Part shown: one piece after another, positions 17,477 to 26,415 of the stretch
How the letters are laid out: the number at the start of each line of letters is the position of its first letter
Position numbering within the stretch: position 1 is the first letter of the stretch
Assembly (NCBI GenBank): GCA_036009625.1
Contig: DASYLJ010000193.1
Location: 73,931-137,930 of the forward strand
Source: DASYLJ01 sp036009625
GTDB lineage: Bacteria; Desulfobacterota; Binatia; DP-6
DNA length: 64,000 nucleotides
Reading direction: 5' to 3'
Notes under the pieces: model-generated
Databases searched by the model: none
Told to the model about the DNA's origin: nothing
Seen by the model: only the letters and a program-made list of their open reading frames with translations
Program-made: the position numbers and the translations under genes

Positions 17477-18145
17477 ATGTGCACCATCCTGCTGCGGCTC
17501 GACCCGGGCGCGGCCGAGCCCGTCGTGCTGGGCGCCAATCGCGACGAGTTCCGCGCCCGTCCCACCGACGATCCGATGGTGATCGTGCCCGGCGTCTTCG
17601 CGGGACGGGACCGCGAGGCGGGCGGCACCTGGCTCGCGGTCGGACGCGGCGGTCTCGCGGCCATCACCAACATCTCGGCGGCACCGCGGGTCGCGAATGC
17701 GCGCAGTCGCGGTGCGCTGCCGCTGGCGGCACTCGACGGCACGCTGCCGCGCGACTACCACGACTACAATGCCTTCAACCTGCTCGTCGTCGACGCCGCG
17801 GGCGCACGCGTGCTGACGCATCTGGGCGAGGGCCACGTCGAGGGCCCCGTCATGCTCGGCCCAGGGACGCACGTCATCGTGAACGAGCCGTTCGGCGTCG
17901 GCACCTGCACGCGCGCGGAACGCGCACGCTCGATCCTCGACGCGCACATCCCCGACTTCGACCTGCTCGCCGACCACGGGCCGCCGGAGGGACTGTGCCA
18001 CCACGGCGAGACCTACGGCACGGTGTCGTCGACGGTGGTGGCGCTCGACGCCGAGCTCCGCGTCGTCCGCTATCTGCACCGTCCGGGGTTGCCCTGCGTC
18101 ACGCCGACGCAGGACCTCACCGCGGCAGCGTCAGCTCCGCGGTAG
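17477..18145 (+). CDS. NRDE family protein (TANGO2-like)
   Basis: A 222-residue protein beginning MCTILL with the eponymous NRDE motif (GANRDEFRARP, about residues 19-29), then GGTWLAVGRGGLAAITN and the EPFGVGT and YGTVSSTVVAL segments that define NRDE/TANGO2. C2 would be the N-terminal residue after Met removal, which has led to suggestions of an Ntn-type fold; the biochemical role is unsettled, with haem or lipid handling proposed for eukaryotic TANGO2. The ATG lies 2 bp after the LLM stop, and its 3' end overlaps the convergent acyl-CoA dehydrogenase by 15 bp. Confidence 0.9.
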   Translation: MCTILLRLDPGAAEPVVLGANRDEFRARPTDDPMVIVPGVFAGRDREAGGTWLAVGRGGLAAITNISAAPRVANARSRGALPLAALDGTLPRDYHDYNAFNLLVVDAAGARVLTHLGEGHVEGPVMLGPGTHVIVNEPFGVGTCTRAERARSILDAHIPDFDLLADHGPPEGLCHHGETYGTVSSTVVALDAELRVVRYLHRPGLPCVTPTQDLTAAASAPR

Positions 18146-19315
18146 TCCGAGCGCCTGCTGGGCGAGGAGGTTGCGCAACACCTCCGACGTGCCCGACGAG
18201 ATCGTCACCGAGCGCGAGTAGAGATAGCGCTCGAGCATCTCGCCGCGATCGAGGCCGAGGTCTTCCCCGATGCCGAGCTGGCCGTACGCGCCGGCGAGCT
18301 GCATGCCGACCTCGCACGCCCGCTGCTGCACCTCGCTGCCGAAGAGCTTCTGCAGCGCCGCATCGGTGCCGGCATCCTTGCCGGAGTGGAGCTTCGGCAG
18401 AATGCGCAGCGTATGCGCCGCGAACACCTGCGACTCGATCCACGCCTGCGCCACCTGCTCGCGCAGCGTCGACACGTCACTGCCGCGACCGGCGCCACCC
18501 GCCTGCGCGCGGCGATAGAGATCGGCGAGCGCCAGCGCACCGTTCTGCAGGCGGATCTTGAAGTCGAACGCCCACAGCGTGCCGCGCTCGTGCGCCAGCG
18601 CGGTGCGGATGAGCGGCCAGCCGGCGTTGACGGCGCCAATCGTATTCTCGACCGGGACGCGCACCTCTTCGAGGAACACCTCGTTGAACTCGCGCCGACC
18701 GCTGATCTGCACCAGCGGACGCCAGGTGACGCCGGGCGCGTGCATGTCGACGACCATGCACGTGATGCCCTTGTGCCGCGCGACGTCCGGATCGGTGCGT
18801 ACGAGCAGCAGGAGCCAGTCGGCGAAGTGCGCCTTGCTCGACCACACCTTCTGGCCGCTCACCACCCAGTGATCGCCGTCGCGCACGGCGCGGCAGCGCA
18901 GCGACGCGAGGTCCGACCCCGCGTTGGGCTCGGAGAAGCCGAGGCACCAGACGTCGTCGGCGGGCAGGATGCGCGGCAGATACGTCGCCTGCTGCTCGGG
19001 CGTGCCGGCGTGAATCAGCACCGAGCCGACGATGTTGACGGCGACGGCGTCGAGGATCTCCGGCGCACGCGCGGCGGCCATCTCCTCGGTGAAGATGATC
19101 TGCTGGTTCAGGGACGCGCCGCGGCCGCCGTGCTGGCGCGGCCACTGGATGCCGACCCACCCGCCCGACGCGAGCTCGCGCTGCCACGCGCGCTGGAACT
19201 CGCGGCGCTCGTCCTCGTCGTCGGGGGGACGGGTGGCCGGCAGGTGCGCGGCGAGCCAGGTGCGCAGCTCTTGACGGAATGCTTCTTCCTCGGCCGTGAA
19301 ATCGAGCCCAAACAT
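18131..19315 (-). CDS. Acyl-CoA dehydrogenase
   Basis: A 394-residue FAD enzyme that introduces an alpha,beta double bond into an acyl-CoA. Visible are the N-domain DFTAEEEAFRQELRTWL, the FAD-binding GFSEPNAGSDLASL, the KVWSSKAHFADW beta segment, and the C-terminal SSGTSEVLRNLLAQQALGLPRS. It belongs to the subgroup used for bulky substrates (steroid, pimeloyl or branched side chains) by overall look. The start ATG 19315 lies 23 bp from a perfect hairpin that ends the cytochrome gene upstream on the same strand. The exact acyl substrate is unknown. Confidence 0.93.
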   Translation of the reverse strand: MFGLDFTAEEEAFRQELRTWLAAHLPATRPPDDEDERREFQRAWQRELASGGWVGIQWPRQHGGRGASLNQQIIFTEEMAAARAPEILDAVAVNIVGSVLIHAGTPEQQATYLPRILPADDVWCLGFSEPNAGSDLASLRCRAVRDGDHWVVSGQKVWSSKAHFADWLLLLVRTDPDVARHKGITCMVVDMHAPGVTWRPLVQISGRREFNEVFLEEVRVPVENTIGAVNAGWPLIRTALAHERGTLWAFDFKIRLQNGALALADLYRRAQAGGAGRGSDVSTLREQVAQAWIESQVFAAHTLRILPKLHSGKDAGTDAALQKLFGSEVQQRACEVGMQLAGAYGQLGIGEDLGLDRGEMLERYLYSRSVTISSGTSEVLRNLLAQQALGLPRS

Positions 19316-19338
19316 GCGTTTGGGTCGTAACCCACATT

Positions 19339-19379
19339 CGACGGGTGGGGCAAGGCGAACTGCCCTGCCCCACCCGTCG
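19339..19379 (-). terminator. Perfect 14-bp hairpin after the cytochrome gene
   Basis: Inverted repeat CGACGGGTGGGGCA (19339-19352) with its exact complement at 19366-19379 and a 13-nt loop that itself can form a GGC/GCC mini-stem. It begins 5 bp past the stop codon of the minus-strand beta-propeller cytochrome gene, so a transcription terminator or 3'-stabilising stem is the likely role. No U-run follows. Confidence 0.6.
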
Positions 19380-19384
19380 TACGG

Positions 19385-21730
19385 TCACGGCACGAGCGCG
19401 CGACGGAACAGATCGGCGTCGGAGTCGAACGGCGCAGTGCCACCGTCGATGGAGCCGAGGAACGTGGTCAGGTCCGTCACCTGCCCCGCCGACAGGGTGC
19501 TGGCGATGGTACCGCCGCCGAGGGCGTGCGCCGCGAAGACATCCGTCAACGTCGGCGCCGAGCCATCGTGGAAGTACGGTGCATGATGCGCGATGCCGAG
19601 CAGCGAGGGCACGTTGTAGCCGAGCGCACCGAGCGCCGTCGTGCCGTCGGAACGGATCTCGAGCGGGTTGGCGACGTCGAAGGTGTCGATCGGCTCGAGG
19701 AACTGCAGGACGTTGCCCAGTATCTGGTACGACACGATCTGCGGGCCGGCGTTCGTCAGCCCGGGGTCGAACGGCACGCCGCCCTGCGCCGGGTTTTTGT
19801 CGAAGGTCGGATTGTTCAGGTAGATGGTCTGGCTCTTCGTCCACTTGGCGCCGCCGTGGCACGACGCGCAGTTGCTCTCGAAGATGGTACGGCCGCCGCT
19901 GACGTTGGCCGGCTGCGGGCGATTCAGCGGGCGAATCGTCTGCACCCAGAGCGTTTCCAGATCGAGCGCCTCGCTCGCCCCCTGCGTGAAGCCGTGCTGG
20001 AAGATGAACGGGCTCGGCGGATCACCTGCGAAGCCGATGCCCCCCTGCACGCCGCGCGAGTTGTTGTTGAAGTCGGTGATGCTGCCCATCACGCCGCTGT
20101 AGTTCGAGATGCGCTGATCGGCGGGGTTCTTCTTCGAGAAGAACGCGTCGAGCGGCAGCGTCTGCCGCGGCCCGGTACCGAAGATCCACGTCACGCCGTC
20201 GGCGAGCCCGTCGGGGTGACACGATCCGCACGAGCTCCAGCCGTTGTCCGACGCCTTGTTGCGGAAGTCGACCGGCACGACGTCGCGGAGCGGCGTGCCG
20301 GAGAGCCCGTCGTCGGGCGTGCCGAGTGCGGTGTGGAACACGAGCCGCCCCATCAGGGCCGCGTGCGCGAACGAGCCGGGCTCTGGCGGCGTCGACGTGG
20401 CGAGGTCACGCGTCAGAACGCCGTTGGTGGTGAGGTCGAGCACAGACACCGACAGGTTGGCCTCGTTGTTGACGTAGGCGCGACGCCCGTCGCGGCTGAC
20501 CGCGATGCCCGTCGGCAAGTTGCCGGTCTGGAAGCGGACGACGTTCGGCGCGCCGATATTGATCGCCCCGCTGGCATCGACGGCGGCACGCAGCACGTAG
20601 TTGCCACCGCGGCTGACGATCAAGAGGCTCGACCCGTCGGCGGTGCCGTCGAGGGCCACGATGTCGTTCGCGAACACCCGCACCAGGCTGCCGGCAGTGT
20701 TTGCGGGCTGCGCCTCGGCCTTGATCTGGTTGTTGAGATTCACCGTCAGGTTCGCCTGCTCCTGGTTCGTCGCCGTGTCGATGACGTGCACGAGTCCCTG
20801 CACGTTGACGTTGAACTTCACCGGCGGCTCCGGGCCGGCGGCGATGCTCGGCACGAAGACACGCGTGCCGCGGATCAGCAGCGACCAGAGCTGGTTCGGA
20901 TAGGCGCCCTGCGGATCGGCAGCGACGACCGGGTTGGTGGCGTCGAGCACCGTCGTGTCGGGGCAGAAGAGATCGCTGTGCGCCTGCGCGTTCAGCTGCT
21001 GGCAGAACGGCGACCGGTCGCCGGCGAAGCCCGCGTTCGCGAGCGGCGACAGCGTGACGCGGCCGACGGCGCCGGCACCGCTGGCAGCGAAGAACTGCAC
21101 CACGGCCTGCTTGCCGTCGTCGAAGCCCTCGCCCGGGCCGTTCGGGATCAGCTCGGCGAAGAACTGCGTGACGAACACGGTCTCGTCGTCGTCGGACTTG
21201 TCGCCGTCGTTCGTCACCGCCAGCGCGAACGGCTGGCCGCCGACGTTGATGGTGCTCTTCACCGTGCGCGACTTGGTGTCGATGATCGACACCGTCCCGT
21301 CGGTGTAGTTGGCGACGAACAGCAGTCGTCCATTGGGGCCCGCTGCACAGCCGCGCGGCTCGTTGCCGACGGGAATCTCCGCGATCACCTCGTTGGCACG
21401 GTCACCGAGGAGCGCCACCACCGACACCGTGCCGCTGGCGGCGTTGGCGACGAACGCCTCCTTCTCCTTCGCCCCGAGCGCCACGCAGCGCGGCTCGAGG
21501 CCGACCGTCACCTCGGCGATCTTGGTGCCGAGATCGGCGCTCTTCTTCCGCACGGCGAGCACGCTCAGGCTGTTGGCCTCGCGGTTCGCGACCAGCAGGC
21601 GGGTGTCGTTCTTGAAGAGCACGATATCGGTCGATCGGGTGGCCAGCTTGGGCTTCTTCTGGGCGGTTGCGACGCTCGGGCCGACGACGAGGCCGGCGGC
21701 GAACATCAGCAGCAGGGCTGCGGACTTCAT
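19385..21730 (-). CDS. Secreted YVTN beta-propeller protein with di-heme cytochrome c domain
   Basis: 781 residues: signal peptide (1 to about 23), a seven-bladed YVTN/SMP-type beta-propeller with repeated LFVANYTDGTVSIID-like blades (about 30-470), then a cytochrome c region with two haem sites, CGSCH (501-505) and CASCH (621-625), similar to di-haem MauG/CCP-type C-termini. Located in the periplasm or at the surface; an electron-transfer or oxidase role is inferred. Strong ribosome-binding site GGAGGAG (21738-21744) 7 nt before ATG. The promoter TTGACA-17 nt-GATAAC overlaps the inverted repeat facing the TetR gene, so repression by that regulator is likely. Confidence 0.9.
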   Translation of the reverse strand: MKSAALLLMFAAGLVVGPSVATAQKKPKLATRSTDIVLFKNDTRLLVANREANSLSVLAVRKKSADLGTKIAEVTVGLEPRCVALGAKEKEAFVANAASGTVSVVALLGDRANEVIAEIPVGNEPRGCAAGPNGRLLFVANYTDGTVSIIDTKSRTVKSTINVGGQPFALAVTNDGDKSDDDETVFVTQFFAELIPNGPGEGFDDGKQAVVQFFAASGAGAVGRVTLSPLANAGFAGDRSPFCQQLNAQAHSDLFCPDTTVLDATNPVVAADPQGAYPNQLWSLLIRGTRVFVPSIAAGPEPPVKFNVNVQGLVHVIDTATNQEQANLTVNLNNQIKAEAQPANTAGSLVRVFANDIVALDGTADGSSLLIVSRGGNYVLRAAVDASGAINIGAPNVVRFQTGNLPTGIAVSRDGRRAYVNNEANLSVSVLDLTTNGVLTRDLATSTPPEPGSFAHAALMGRLVFHTALGTPDDGLSGTPLRDVVPVDFRNKASDNGWSSCGSCHPDGLADGVTWIFGTGPRQTLPLDAFFSKKNPADQRISNYSGVMGSITDFNNNSRGVQGGIGFAGDPPSPFIFQHGFTQGASEALDLETLWVQTIRPLNRPQPANVSGGRTIFESNCASCHGGAKWTKSQTIYLNNPTFDKNPAQGGVPFDPGLTNAGPQIVSYQILGNVLQFLEPIDTFDVANPLEIRSDGTTALGALGYNVPSLLGIAHHAPYFHDGSAPTLTDVFAAHALGGGTIASTLSAGQVTDLTTFLGSIDGGTAPFDSDADLFRRALVP

Positions 21731-21756
21731 TGGGTCTCTCCTCCCTCGGGAACACG

Positions 21757-21805
21757 TTGACATACAGACAGTACGTGTTATCCGTACTGTCTGTATGGAT
21801 GTCAA
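21757..21805. promoter_or_regulatory. Overlapping divergent promoters with a 15-bp perfect inverted repeat (TetR-type operator)
   Basis: CATACAGACAGTACG (21761-21775) and its exact complement (21783-21797) flank a 7-bp centre TGTTATC. Minus promoter: -35 TTGACA at 21805-21800, 17-bp spacer, -10 GATAAC at 21782-21777, the -10 lying in the operator centre. Plus promoter: -35 TTGACA at 21757-21762, with a weaker -10 TATCCG at 21779-21784. Both promoters are buried in the operator, so a dimeric repressor bound here would silence both the cytochrome gene and its own gene. Confidence 0.85.
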
Positions 21806-21842
21806 GGGCCGAAGGAATCGGGTATGGGCCTCCGACGCGCCC

Positions 21843-22496
21843 ATGAGTCTCAAAGCCCTGCAGTCGGAGAACACGAAGACCCAGCTCATCAAGGTCGCGC
21901 GCGAGCTCTTCACCGAGCTCGGCTACGCCGCGACGCCCACCGAGGAGCTGGTTCGTCGCGCCGGCATGACGCGCGGCGCGCTCTACCACCAGTACCGCGA
22001 CAAGCAGGACCTCTTCCGCGCCGTCTTCGAGACGGTGGAGCGCGAGCTCAACGACAAGGTGACGCAGGCCGCGCTCGCACAGGCCGAGCCGATCGAGCGA
22101 CTCAAGGCAGGCTTCCACGCCTTCCTCGACGCCTGCCTGCAGCCCGACGTCCAGCGCATCGTCATCCTCGACGGCCCGTCCGTTCTCGGACTGCAGACGT
22201 GGCGCGAGATCGACGACGGCTACTCGCTGCGCGGCGTGCGGGCCGGGCTCGACGGGCTCATCGCGAGCGGACATCTCGAGGCGCAGCCCGTCGAGGCGCT
22301 GGCGCACCTGCTGGTGGGCGCGCTCAACCAGGCCGCCGTAGCGATGGCCGTCGCCACCGACGAGCCCGCCGCGCGGCGTGAGTTCGGTGCGGCCCTCGAC
22401 CGTCTGCTCGACGGCCTGCTGAAACGCGACGCCCCGGAATCCGCTACGCGGCGAGCCGCTCGACGGCGGCCTCGAGCCGCCGGCCGTAGAACCTGA
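21843..22496 (+). CDS. TetR family transcriptional regulator
   Basis: 217 residues. The N-terminal DNA-binding domain is clear: TKTQLIKVARELFTELGY, then TPTEELVRRAGMTRGALYHQYRDKQDLF (31-58). The remaining helices form the ligand/dimer domain, with an AcrR/AefR-like look (DGPSVLGLQTWREID). The C-terminus is extended by an Arg-rich tail that overlaps the convergent amidohydrolase gene by 53 bp. ATG 21843 was chosen; an in-frame ATG at 21795 lies inside the operator and would be nearly leaderless. Autoregulation and control of the divergent cytochrome gene are inferred from the shared operator. Confidence 0.9.
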   Translation: MSLKALQSENTKTQLIKVARELFTELGYAATPTEELVRRAGMTRGALYHQYRDKQDLFRAVFETVERELNDKVTQAALAQAEPIERLKAGFHAFLDACLQPDVQRIVILDGPSVLGLQTWREIDDGYSLRGVRAGLDGLIASGHLEAQPVEALAHLLVGALNQAAVAMAVATDEPAARREFGAALDRLLDGLLKRDAPESATRRAARRRPRAAGRRT

Positions 22497-23817
22497 GGCA
22501 GTTGCCCGCCAGCAGCTTGCCGAGGTGCTCGCGGCCGTAGGGACGCACGGTCGCGACGTTCTTCACGCAATCGGTGAGCACGCCATCCCAGTGCCCGTAG
22601 TCGGCGCTGAAGCACGCGACGTCCTCGCCGATGTCGCCGAGCGCCTCGCGCAGGTAGGCCGGCCCGGGATCGTCCGACTCGAAGCTGACGAAGATCTGGC
22701 CGCGGCGTAGGAAGTCGGTGGGGTCGTGGTCGAGGTGACGGTGCTCGAACAGGAACGCCTCGACGTCGGGCGTGCGCTCCTCGCGCGACGAACGCTTGTA
22801 GAGGTCGTAGGCGCGACGCGCCTTCGCCATGATGTTGCGCTTGCCGTCGCGACCGCCGCGCTCGCGCAGCAGCTCGCGCGTGAACTGGCCCATGGGCACG
22901 CGCGTATCGGGTGTGAAGTCGCGGATGCGCTTCTCCCAGTGCTCGTGGAACGCGTGCACCAGATCCGGGAGCCAGCCGCAGCCGGCTTCGAGGAAGCCCA
23001 TGCGCAGCGTGGGGAAACGGTCGAACACGCCATCGAAGACACACGTCGCAAGCGCCATCTGCATCTGGTTCCGGTGCCCGAAGATGTGCGACAGGATGAA
23101 CGAGTCGACCTGCTCCGAGATGCCGCCGGGCATGTAGACGCCGGGCGAGCCGTGCACGCCGACCGCGACGTCGAGATCGGCCGCGGCCTGCAGGATCGGT
23201 CGGAAGTCGGGATGGCTCAGGTGCTTCGGCAGGCGCACGTTCGGGAAGGCATCGGGCGCCGCGGGATTCGGAACGGGGACGCTCGGCGGTAGGTGGATGC
23301 CGATCATGCCGAGATCCTCGACGCACCGACGCACCTCACGCACGGCCTCGTCGACGTCGGCGAGCGAGATGAACCCCACCGGCAGCAGCCGCCCTTTGTA
23401 GCCGCGGCAGTCGTCGGCCATGTAGTCGTTGTAGGCGCGCATGCACGCGACGGCGAGGTCGCGGTCGAGCAGCGCCTCGAAGCTGAGCGTCATCGAACCG
23501 TACAGCACCTGCGCGTCGATGCCCTCGCGATCCATGTGCGCGATGCGGACGCGGTTGAAGACGCCGCCGATGGCGGTCTCGGGATGGATGGCGGCGAACG
23601 CGCCCTTCCCTGCGCCCTCGGGTTGCGGAAACACGCGCTCCAGCTCGGGGCGCCCCGTGCGCGGATCGCGGTCGCGGATGACGAGTCGCTGCTGCCCGAA
23701 GCGATCGCGCCGCGACTCGAAGCGATCGCGGTAGACCGGATCGAGGTAGTCGAAGAAGACGACCGGGTTCTCCATCTTGTGGGCATCGGCGTCGATCACG
23801 GGCAGGCCGTCGTACAT
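22444..23817 (-). CDS. Amidohydrolase family metal-dependent hydrolase (ACMSD-like)
   Basis: A 457-residue TIM-barrel amidohydrolase-2 protein. Starts VIDADAHKMENP (D9, D11, H13 as the first metal-site strand), has IGIHLPPSVP, GVHGSPGVYMPGG, LSHIFGHRNQM, GFLEAGCGWLPDL and the terminal FSADYGHWDG that corresponds to the usual SDYPHW motif with Asp. Family members are decarboxylases or C-C hydrolases acting on aromatic or enol acids. It lies divergent (88 bp) from the M20 hydrolase gene and convergent with TetR. The replacement of Pro by Gly in SDYPHW is unusual. Substrate not assigned. Confidence 0.88.
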   Translation of the reverse strand: MYDGLPVIDADAHKMENPVVFFDYLDPVYRDRFESRRDRFGQQRLVIRDRDPRTGRPELERVFPQPEGAGKGAFAAIHPETAIGGVFNRVRIAHMDREGIDAQVLYGSMTLSFEALLDRDLAVACMRAYNDYMADDCRGYKGRLLPVGFISLADVDEAVREVRRCVEDLGMIGIHLPPSVPVPNPAAPDAFPNVRLPKHLSHPDFRPILQAAADLDVAVGVHGSPGVYMPGGISEQVDSFILSHIFGHRNQMQMALATCVFDGVFDRFPTLRMGFLEAGCGWLPDLVHAFHEHWEKRIRDFTPDTRVPMGQFTRELLRERGGRDGKRNIMAKARRAYDLYKRSSREERTPDVEAFLFEHRHLDHDPTDFLRRGQIFVSFESDDPGPAYLREALGDIGEDVACFSADYGHWDGVLTDCVKNVATVRPYGREHLGKLLAGNCLRFYGRRLEAAVERLAA

Positions 23818-23905
23818 GCGGTTCGTATAACGGCGGCCGTCTCGGAGCGTCAATCCAGCCGGTGCGTCTTGACGCCCCGGCGGCGCTCGGGTGAGGGTTT
23901 CGCGC

Positions 23906-25066
23906 ATGAACGCGAAGGACGGCGTGCAGGAGCACATCCGACGGAGCGAGGCCGCGCTGATCGACCTCAGCCACCGCATCCACGGCCATCCCGAGCTGGG
24001 CTTCGAGGAGGAGCGCGCCGTCGGGTGGCTCGCCGACAGCCTCGACGCACAGGGCTTCCGCGTCGAGCGTGGCATCTGCGATCTGCCGACGGCGTTCATG
24101 GCACGCGCCGGCTCGGGGCCGCTCGAGATCGCCATCTGCGCCGAGTACGACTGCCTGCCCGACATCGGTCACGCCTGCGGCCACAACCTGATCGCCGCTA
24201 TCGCCGTCGGCGCCGCCGCGTCGCTGGCCCGCGTCGCCGACGACGTCGGTCTCACCATCCGCATCATCGGCACACCGGCGGAGGAAGGCGGCGGCGGCAA
24301 GATCCTCATGCTCGAGCGCGGCGCGTTCGACGGCGTACACGCCGCGATGATGGTGCACCCCGCCCCGCTCGACATGGCCGAGCCGCCGATCATCGCGTTC
24401 ACCGAATTCGACGTGCACTACACCGGCAAGGCGTCGCACGCGTCGGCCGCGCCGGAGCGCGGCATCAACGCCGCCGACGCGCTCACCGTCGCGCAGACCG
24501 CCATCGGCCTGTTGCGCCAGCACATCTGTCCCACCGATCGCATCCACGGCATCGTCACGCGTGGCGGCGAGGCGCCGAACGTCATCCCGGCGCGCACCAG
24601 CGGACGGTGGGTGGTACGCGCGTCGAGCGTGAACGACCTCGCCGACGTGCGGGCGAAGGTGATGCGCTGCTTCGAGGCGGGTGCCGTCGCCACCGGGTGC
24701 ACGATGGAGGTGCAGGACACCGGCGCGCCGTACGCCGAGATGCTGCACGACGGCGCGATGGCGGCGCTCTATCAGCGCAACGCCGAGGCCCTCGGGCGCT
24801 ACTTCCCGGACCTCGGCCGCTCCATAGAGCGCTTGGCGGCGTCGACCGACATGGGCAATGTGTCGCAGGTGATCCCGTCGATCCACCCGATGATCGGCAT
24901 CGCCTCACTGCCGGCGGTGAACCACCAACCCGAGTTCGCGGCCCACTGCGCGACGCCACCGGCCGACAAGGCGGTGCTCGACGGCGCGACGGCGCTGGCG
25001 TGGACCGCGATCGATCTGGCCAGCGACGACACGCTGTCGGCGCGGTTGCGCGCGCGTACCGCCTAG
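23906..25066 (+). CDS. M20 family amidohydrolase/peptidase
   Basis: A 386-residue zinc aminoacylase-type enzyme of the AbgB/IAA-amino acid hydrolase branch: HRIHGHPELGFEEERA, AEYDCLPDIGHACGHN (metal ligands His/Cys-Gly-His), GTPAEEGGGGK with the catalytic glutamate pair, and a dimerisation lid domain starting FDVHYTGKASHASAAPERGINA. It hydrolyses N-acyl or p-aminobenzoyl-type amides in the cytosol. ATG 23906 is preferred to GTG 23891, which adds five residues. Paired divergently with an ACMSD-like enzyme, so the two could serve one catabolic route. Confidence 0.9.
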   Translation: MNAKDGVQEHIRRSEAALIDLSHRIHGHPELGFEEERAVGWLADSLDAQGFRVERGICDLPTAFMARAGSGPLEIAICAEYDCLPDIGHACGHNLIAAIAVGAAASLARVADDVGLTIRIIGTPAEEGGGGKILMLERGAFDGVHAAMMVHPAPLDMAEPPIIAFTEFDVHYTGKASHASAAPERGINAADALTVAQTAIGLLRQHICPTDRIHGIVTRGGEAPNVIPARTSGRWVVRASSVNDLADVRAKVMRCFEAGAVATGCTMEVQDTGAPYAEMLHDGAMAALYQRNAEALGRYFPDLGRSIERLAASTDMGNVSQVIPSIHPMIGIASLPAVNHQPEFAAHCATPPADKAVLDGATALAWTAIDLASDDTLSARLRARTA

Positions 25067-25070
25067 CCCG

Positions 25071-25610
25071 TCAGTGCGGCGCGACCGACGCCAGCATCGC
25101 ATCGAACTCGGGCTTGGCGTCAGCGACCGTGGCCTCCGGCCCCGTCAGGCGGAAGAACCACGGCCCGCCCTGGCCTTCGATGACCGCGGCCAGCATGCGC
25201 CACTTCTCCTTCGGCGCACCGGCACCGCCGCCCATCGGCGCCGGCTTGTAGGTCCCACCCAGGTCGACGCTCGTCACCTTGAGGCCGTTGATGGTGCGGA
25301 TCGTGACGACCGCGGCGTCCTTCACCGGCTTGCCGTCCGTGCGGGAGAACTGCCCGTACCAGCGCTCGAGGTTCGCCTCCGGCGTACCGCCCTGGCCGGG
25401 GCCGAAGAAGAACATCACCAGCTCGGCGTCCTCGGTGTCGCTCCCTACCTTCGGCACCTTGTACTGCGCCGCCCGCATGTCCGACGGCGCCGGCACGCGC
25501 ACCCACGTCGTCGGTACCTCGTAGCGCAGGTGGGCGTCCTCCTTGCGCGCGGTGTCCGCGGCGAAGGCGACGGCAGCAACGAGGGCGAGTGCGACGGCGA
25601 TGGTGCGCAT
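25071..25610 (-). CDS. Secreted hypothetical protein
   Basis: 179 residues with an N-terminal signal (MRTIAVALALVAAVAFAA). The mature part begins DTARKEDAHLRYEVP and holds TWVRVPAPSDMRAAQYKVPK and a C-terminal GGPWFFRLTGPEATVADAKPEFDAMLASV. This matches the general look of periplasmic proteins with a PsbP/DUF1795-type fold often annotated as hypothetical in planctomycete and delta-type genomes. It converges with the M20 gene (4 bp apart) and follows the ABC exporter operon on the same strand. No function claimed. Confidence 0.75.
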   Translation of the reverse strand: MRTIAVALALVAAVAFAADTARKEDAHLRYEVPTTWVRVPAPSDMRAAQYKVPKVGSDTEDAELVMFFFGPGQGGTPEANLERWYGQFSRTDGKPVKDAAVVTIRTINGLKVTSVDLGGTYKPAPMGGGAGAPKEKWRMLAAVIEGQGGPWFFRLTGPEATVADAKPEFDAMLASVAPH

Positions 25611-25652
25611 ATCCGCGCTCCTAGCGTCCGCGCCCGGCCGAGGTCAAACCCT

Positions 25653-26414
25653 TCAGACCACGAGACGGCGACGCACGAGGCGCTCGGCCACGGCGAAGAC
25701 CCCGGCCGTGACGACGAGCATCCACATCACGTCCCCGAGCAGGCCCATGGTGGGGGTACCGGACACCAGCGCGCGACAGATCGCCACGCCATGGCTGAGC
25801 GGCATGAGCCACGCCGCCGCCTGCGCCCATCCCGGCAGGCTCCCGAGCGGGAAGAACACGCCCGAGAAGAACAGCATCACCGACAGTCCGAGCGTGAAGT
25901 AGTAGTCGAAGAACTGGTACGACGACGCCCGCGCCGTGACGACCATCCCGAGCGCGCCGAAGAGCAGGCCCATCAGGAAGGCCACGGGAATGCAGGCGAT
26001 GGCGAGCGGGCTCGGCACCAGCCCCCATGCCACCGTCACGCCGAGGACGATGGTCACGGAGAACACGCTCTTCGTCGCCGCGAACAGCACGTCGCCGCCA
26101 ACGATGTCGGCGACGGAGCAGGGCGTGGCCAGGATGGCCAGGTAGGTGTTCTGCTCGGCGAGGCGCGTATACGAGCCGAAGGTGGTCTCGAACGTCGCCG
26201 TGTTCATTGCCGCCGACGCCAGGATACCCGGCACCAGGAACACCGCGTACGGGATGCCGTCGATGTCGGCGACGAAGCGCCCGAGCCCGTAGCCGATGGC
26301 CACGAGATAGAAGATCGGTCCGCCGAGCGCCGCCACCACGAACGACAGCGCGTAGCCCTTCCAAGACTGCCAGTTGCGGTGCCACACGTGCAGCGCTCCG
26401 ATGCCCGGCAGCAT
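25653..26414 (-). CDS. ABC-2 type transporter permease (NodJ-like)
   Basis: A 253-residue membrane protein with six hydrophobic segments; the YGLGRFVADIDGIPYAVFLVPGILASAAMNTATFETTFGSYTRL stretch, of which AMNTATFE is the NodJ-family signature, is clear. NodJ-like permeases work with NodI-like ATPases to export lipo-oligosaccharides, polysaccharides or lipids. The start lies 1 bp after the stop of the ATPase gene, so the pair surely forms one transporter. The upstream GH5 gene is coupled to the ATPase, suggesting a glycolipid or glycan substrate. Confidence 0.9.
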   Translation of the reverse strand: MLPGIGALHVWHRNWQSWKGYALSFVVAALGGPIFYLVAIGYGLGRFVADIDGIPYAVFLVPGILASAAMNTATFETTFGSYTRLAEQNTYLAILATPCSVADIVGGDVLFAATKSVFSVTIVLGVTVAWGLVPSPLAIACIPVAFLMGLLFGALGMVVTARASSYQFFDYYFTLGLSVMLFFSGVFFPLGSLPGWAQAAAWLMPLSHGVAICRALVSGTPTMGLLGDVMWMLVVTAGVFAVAERLVRRRLVV

Positions 26415-26415
26415 G

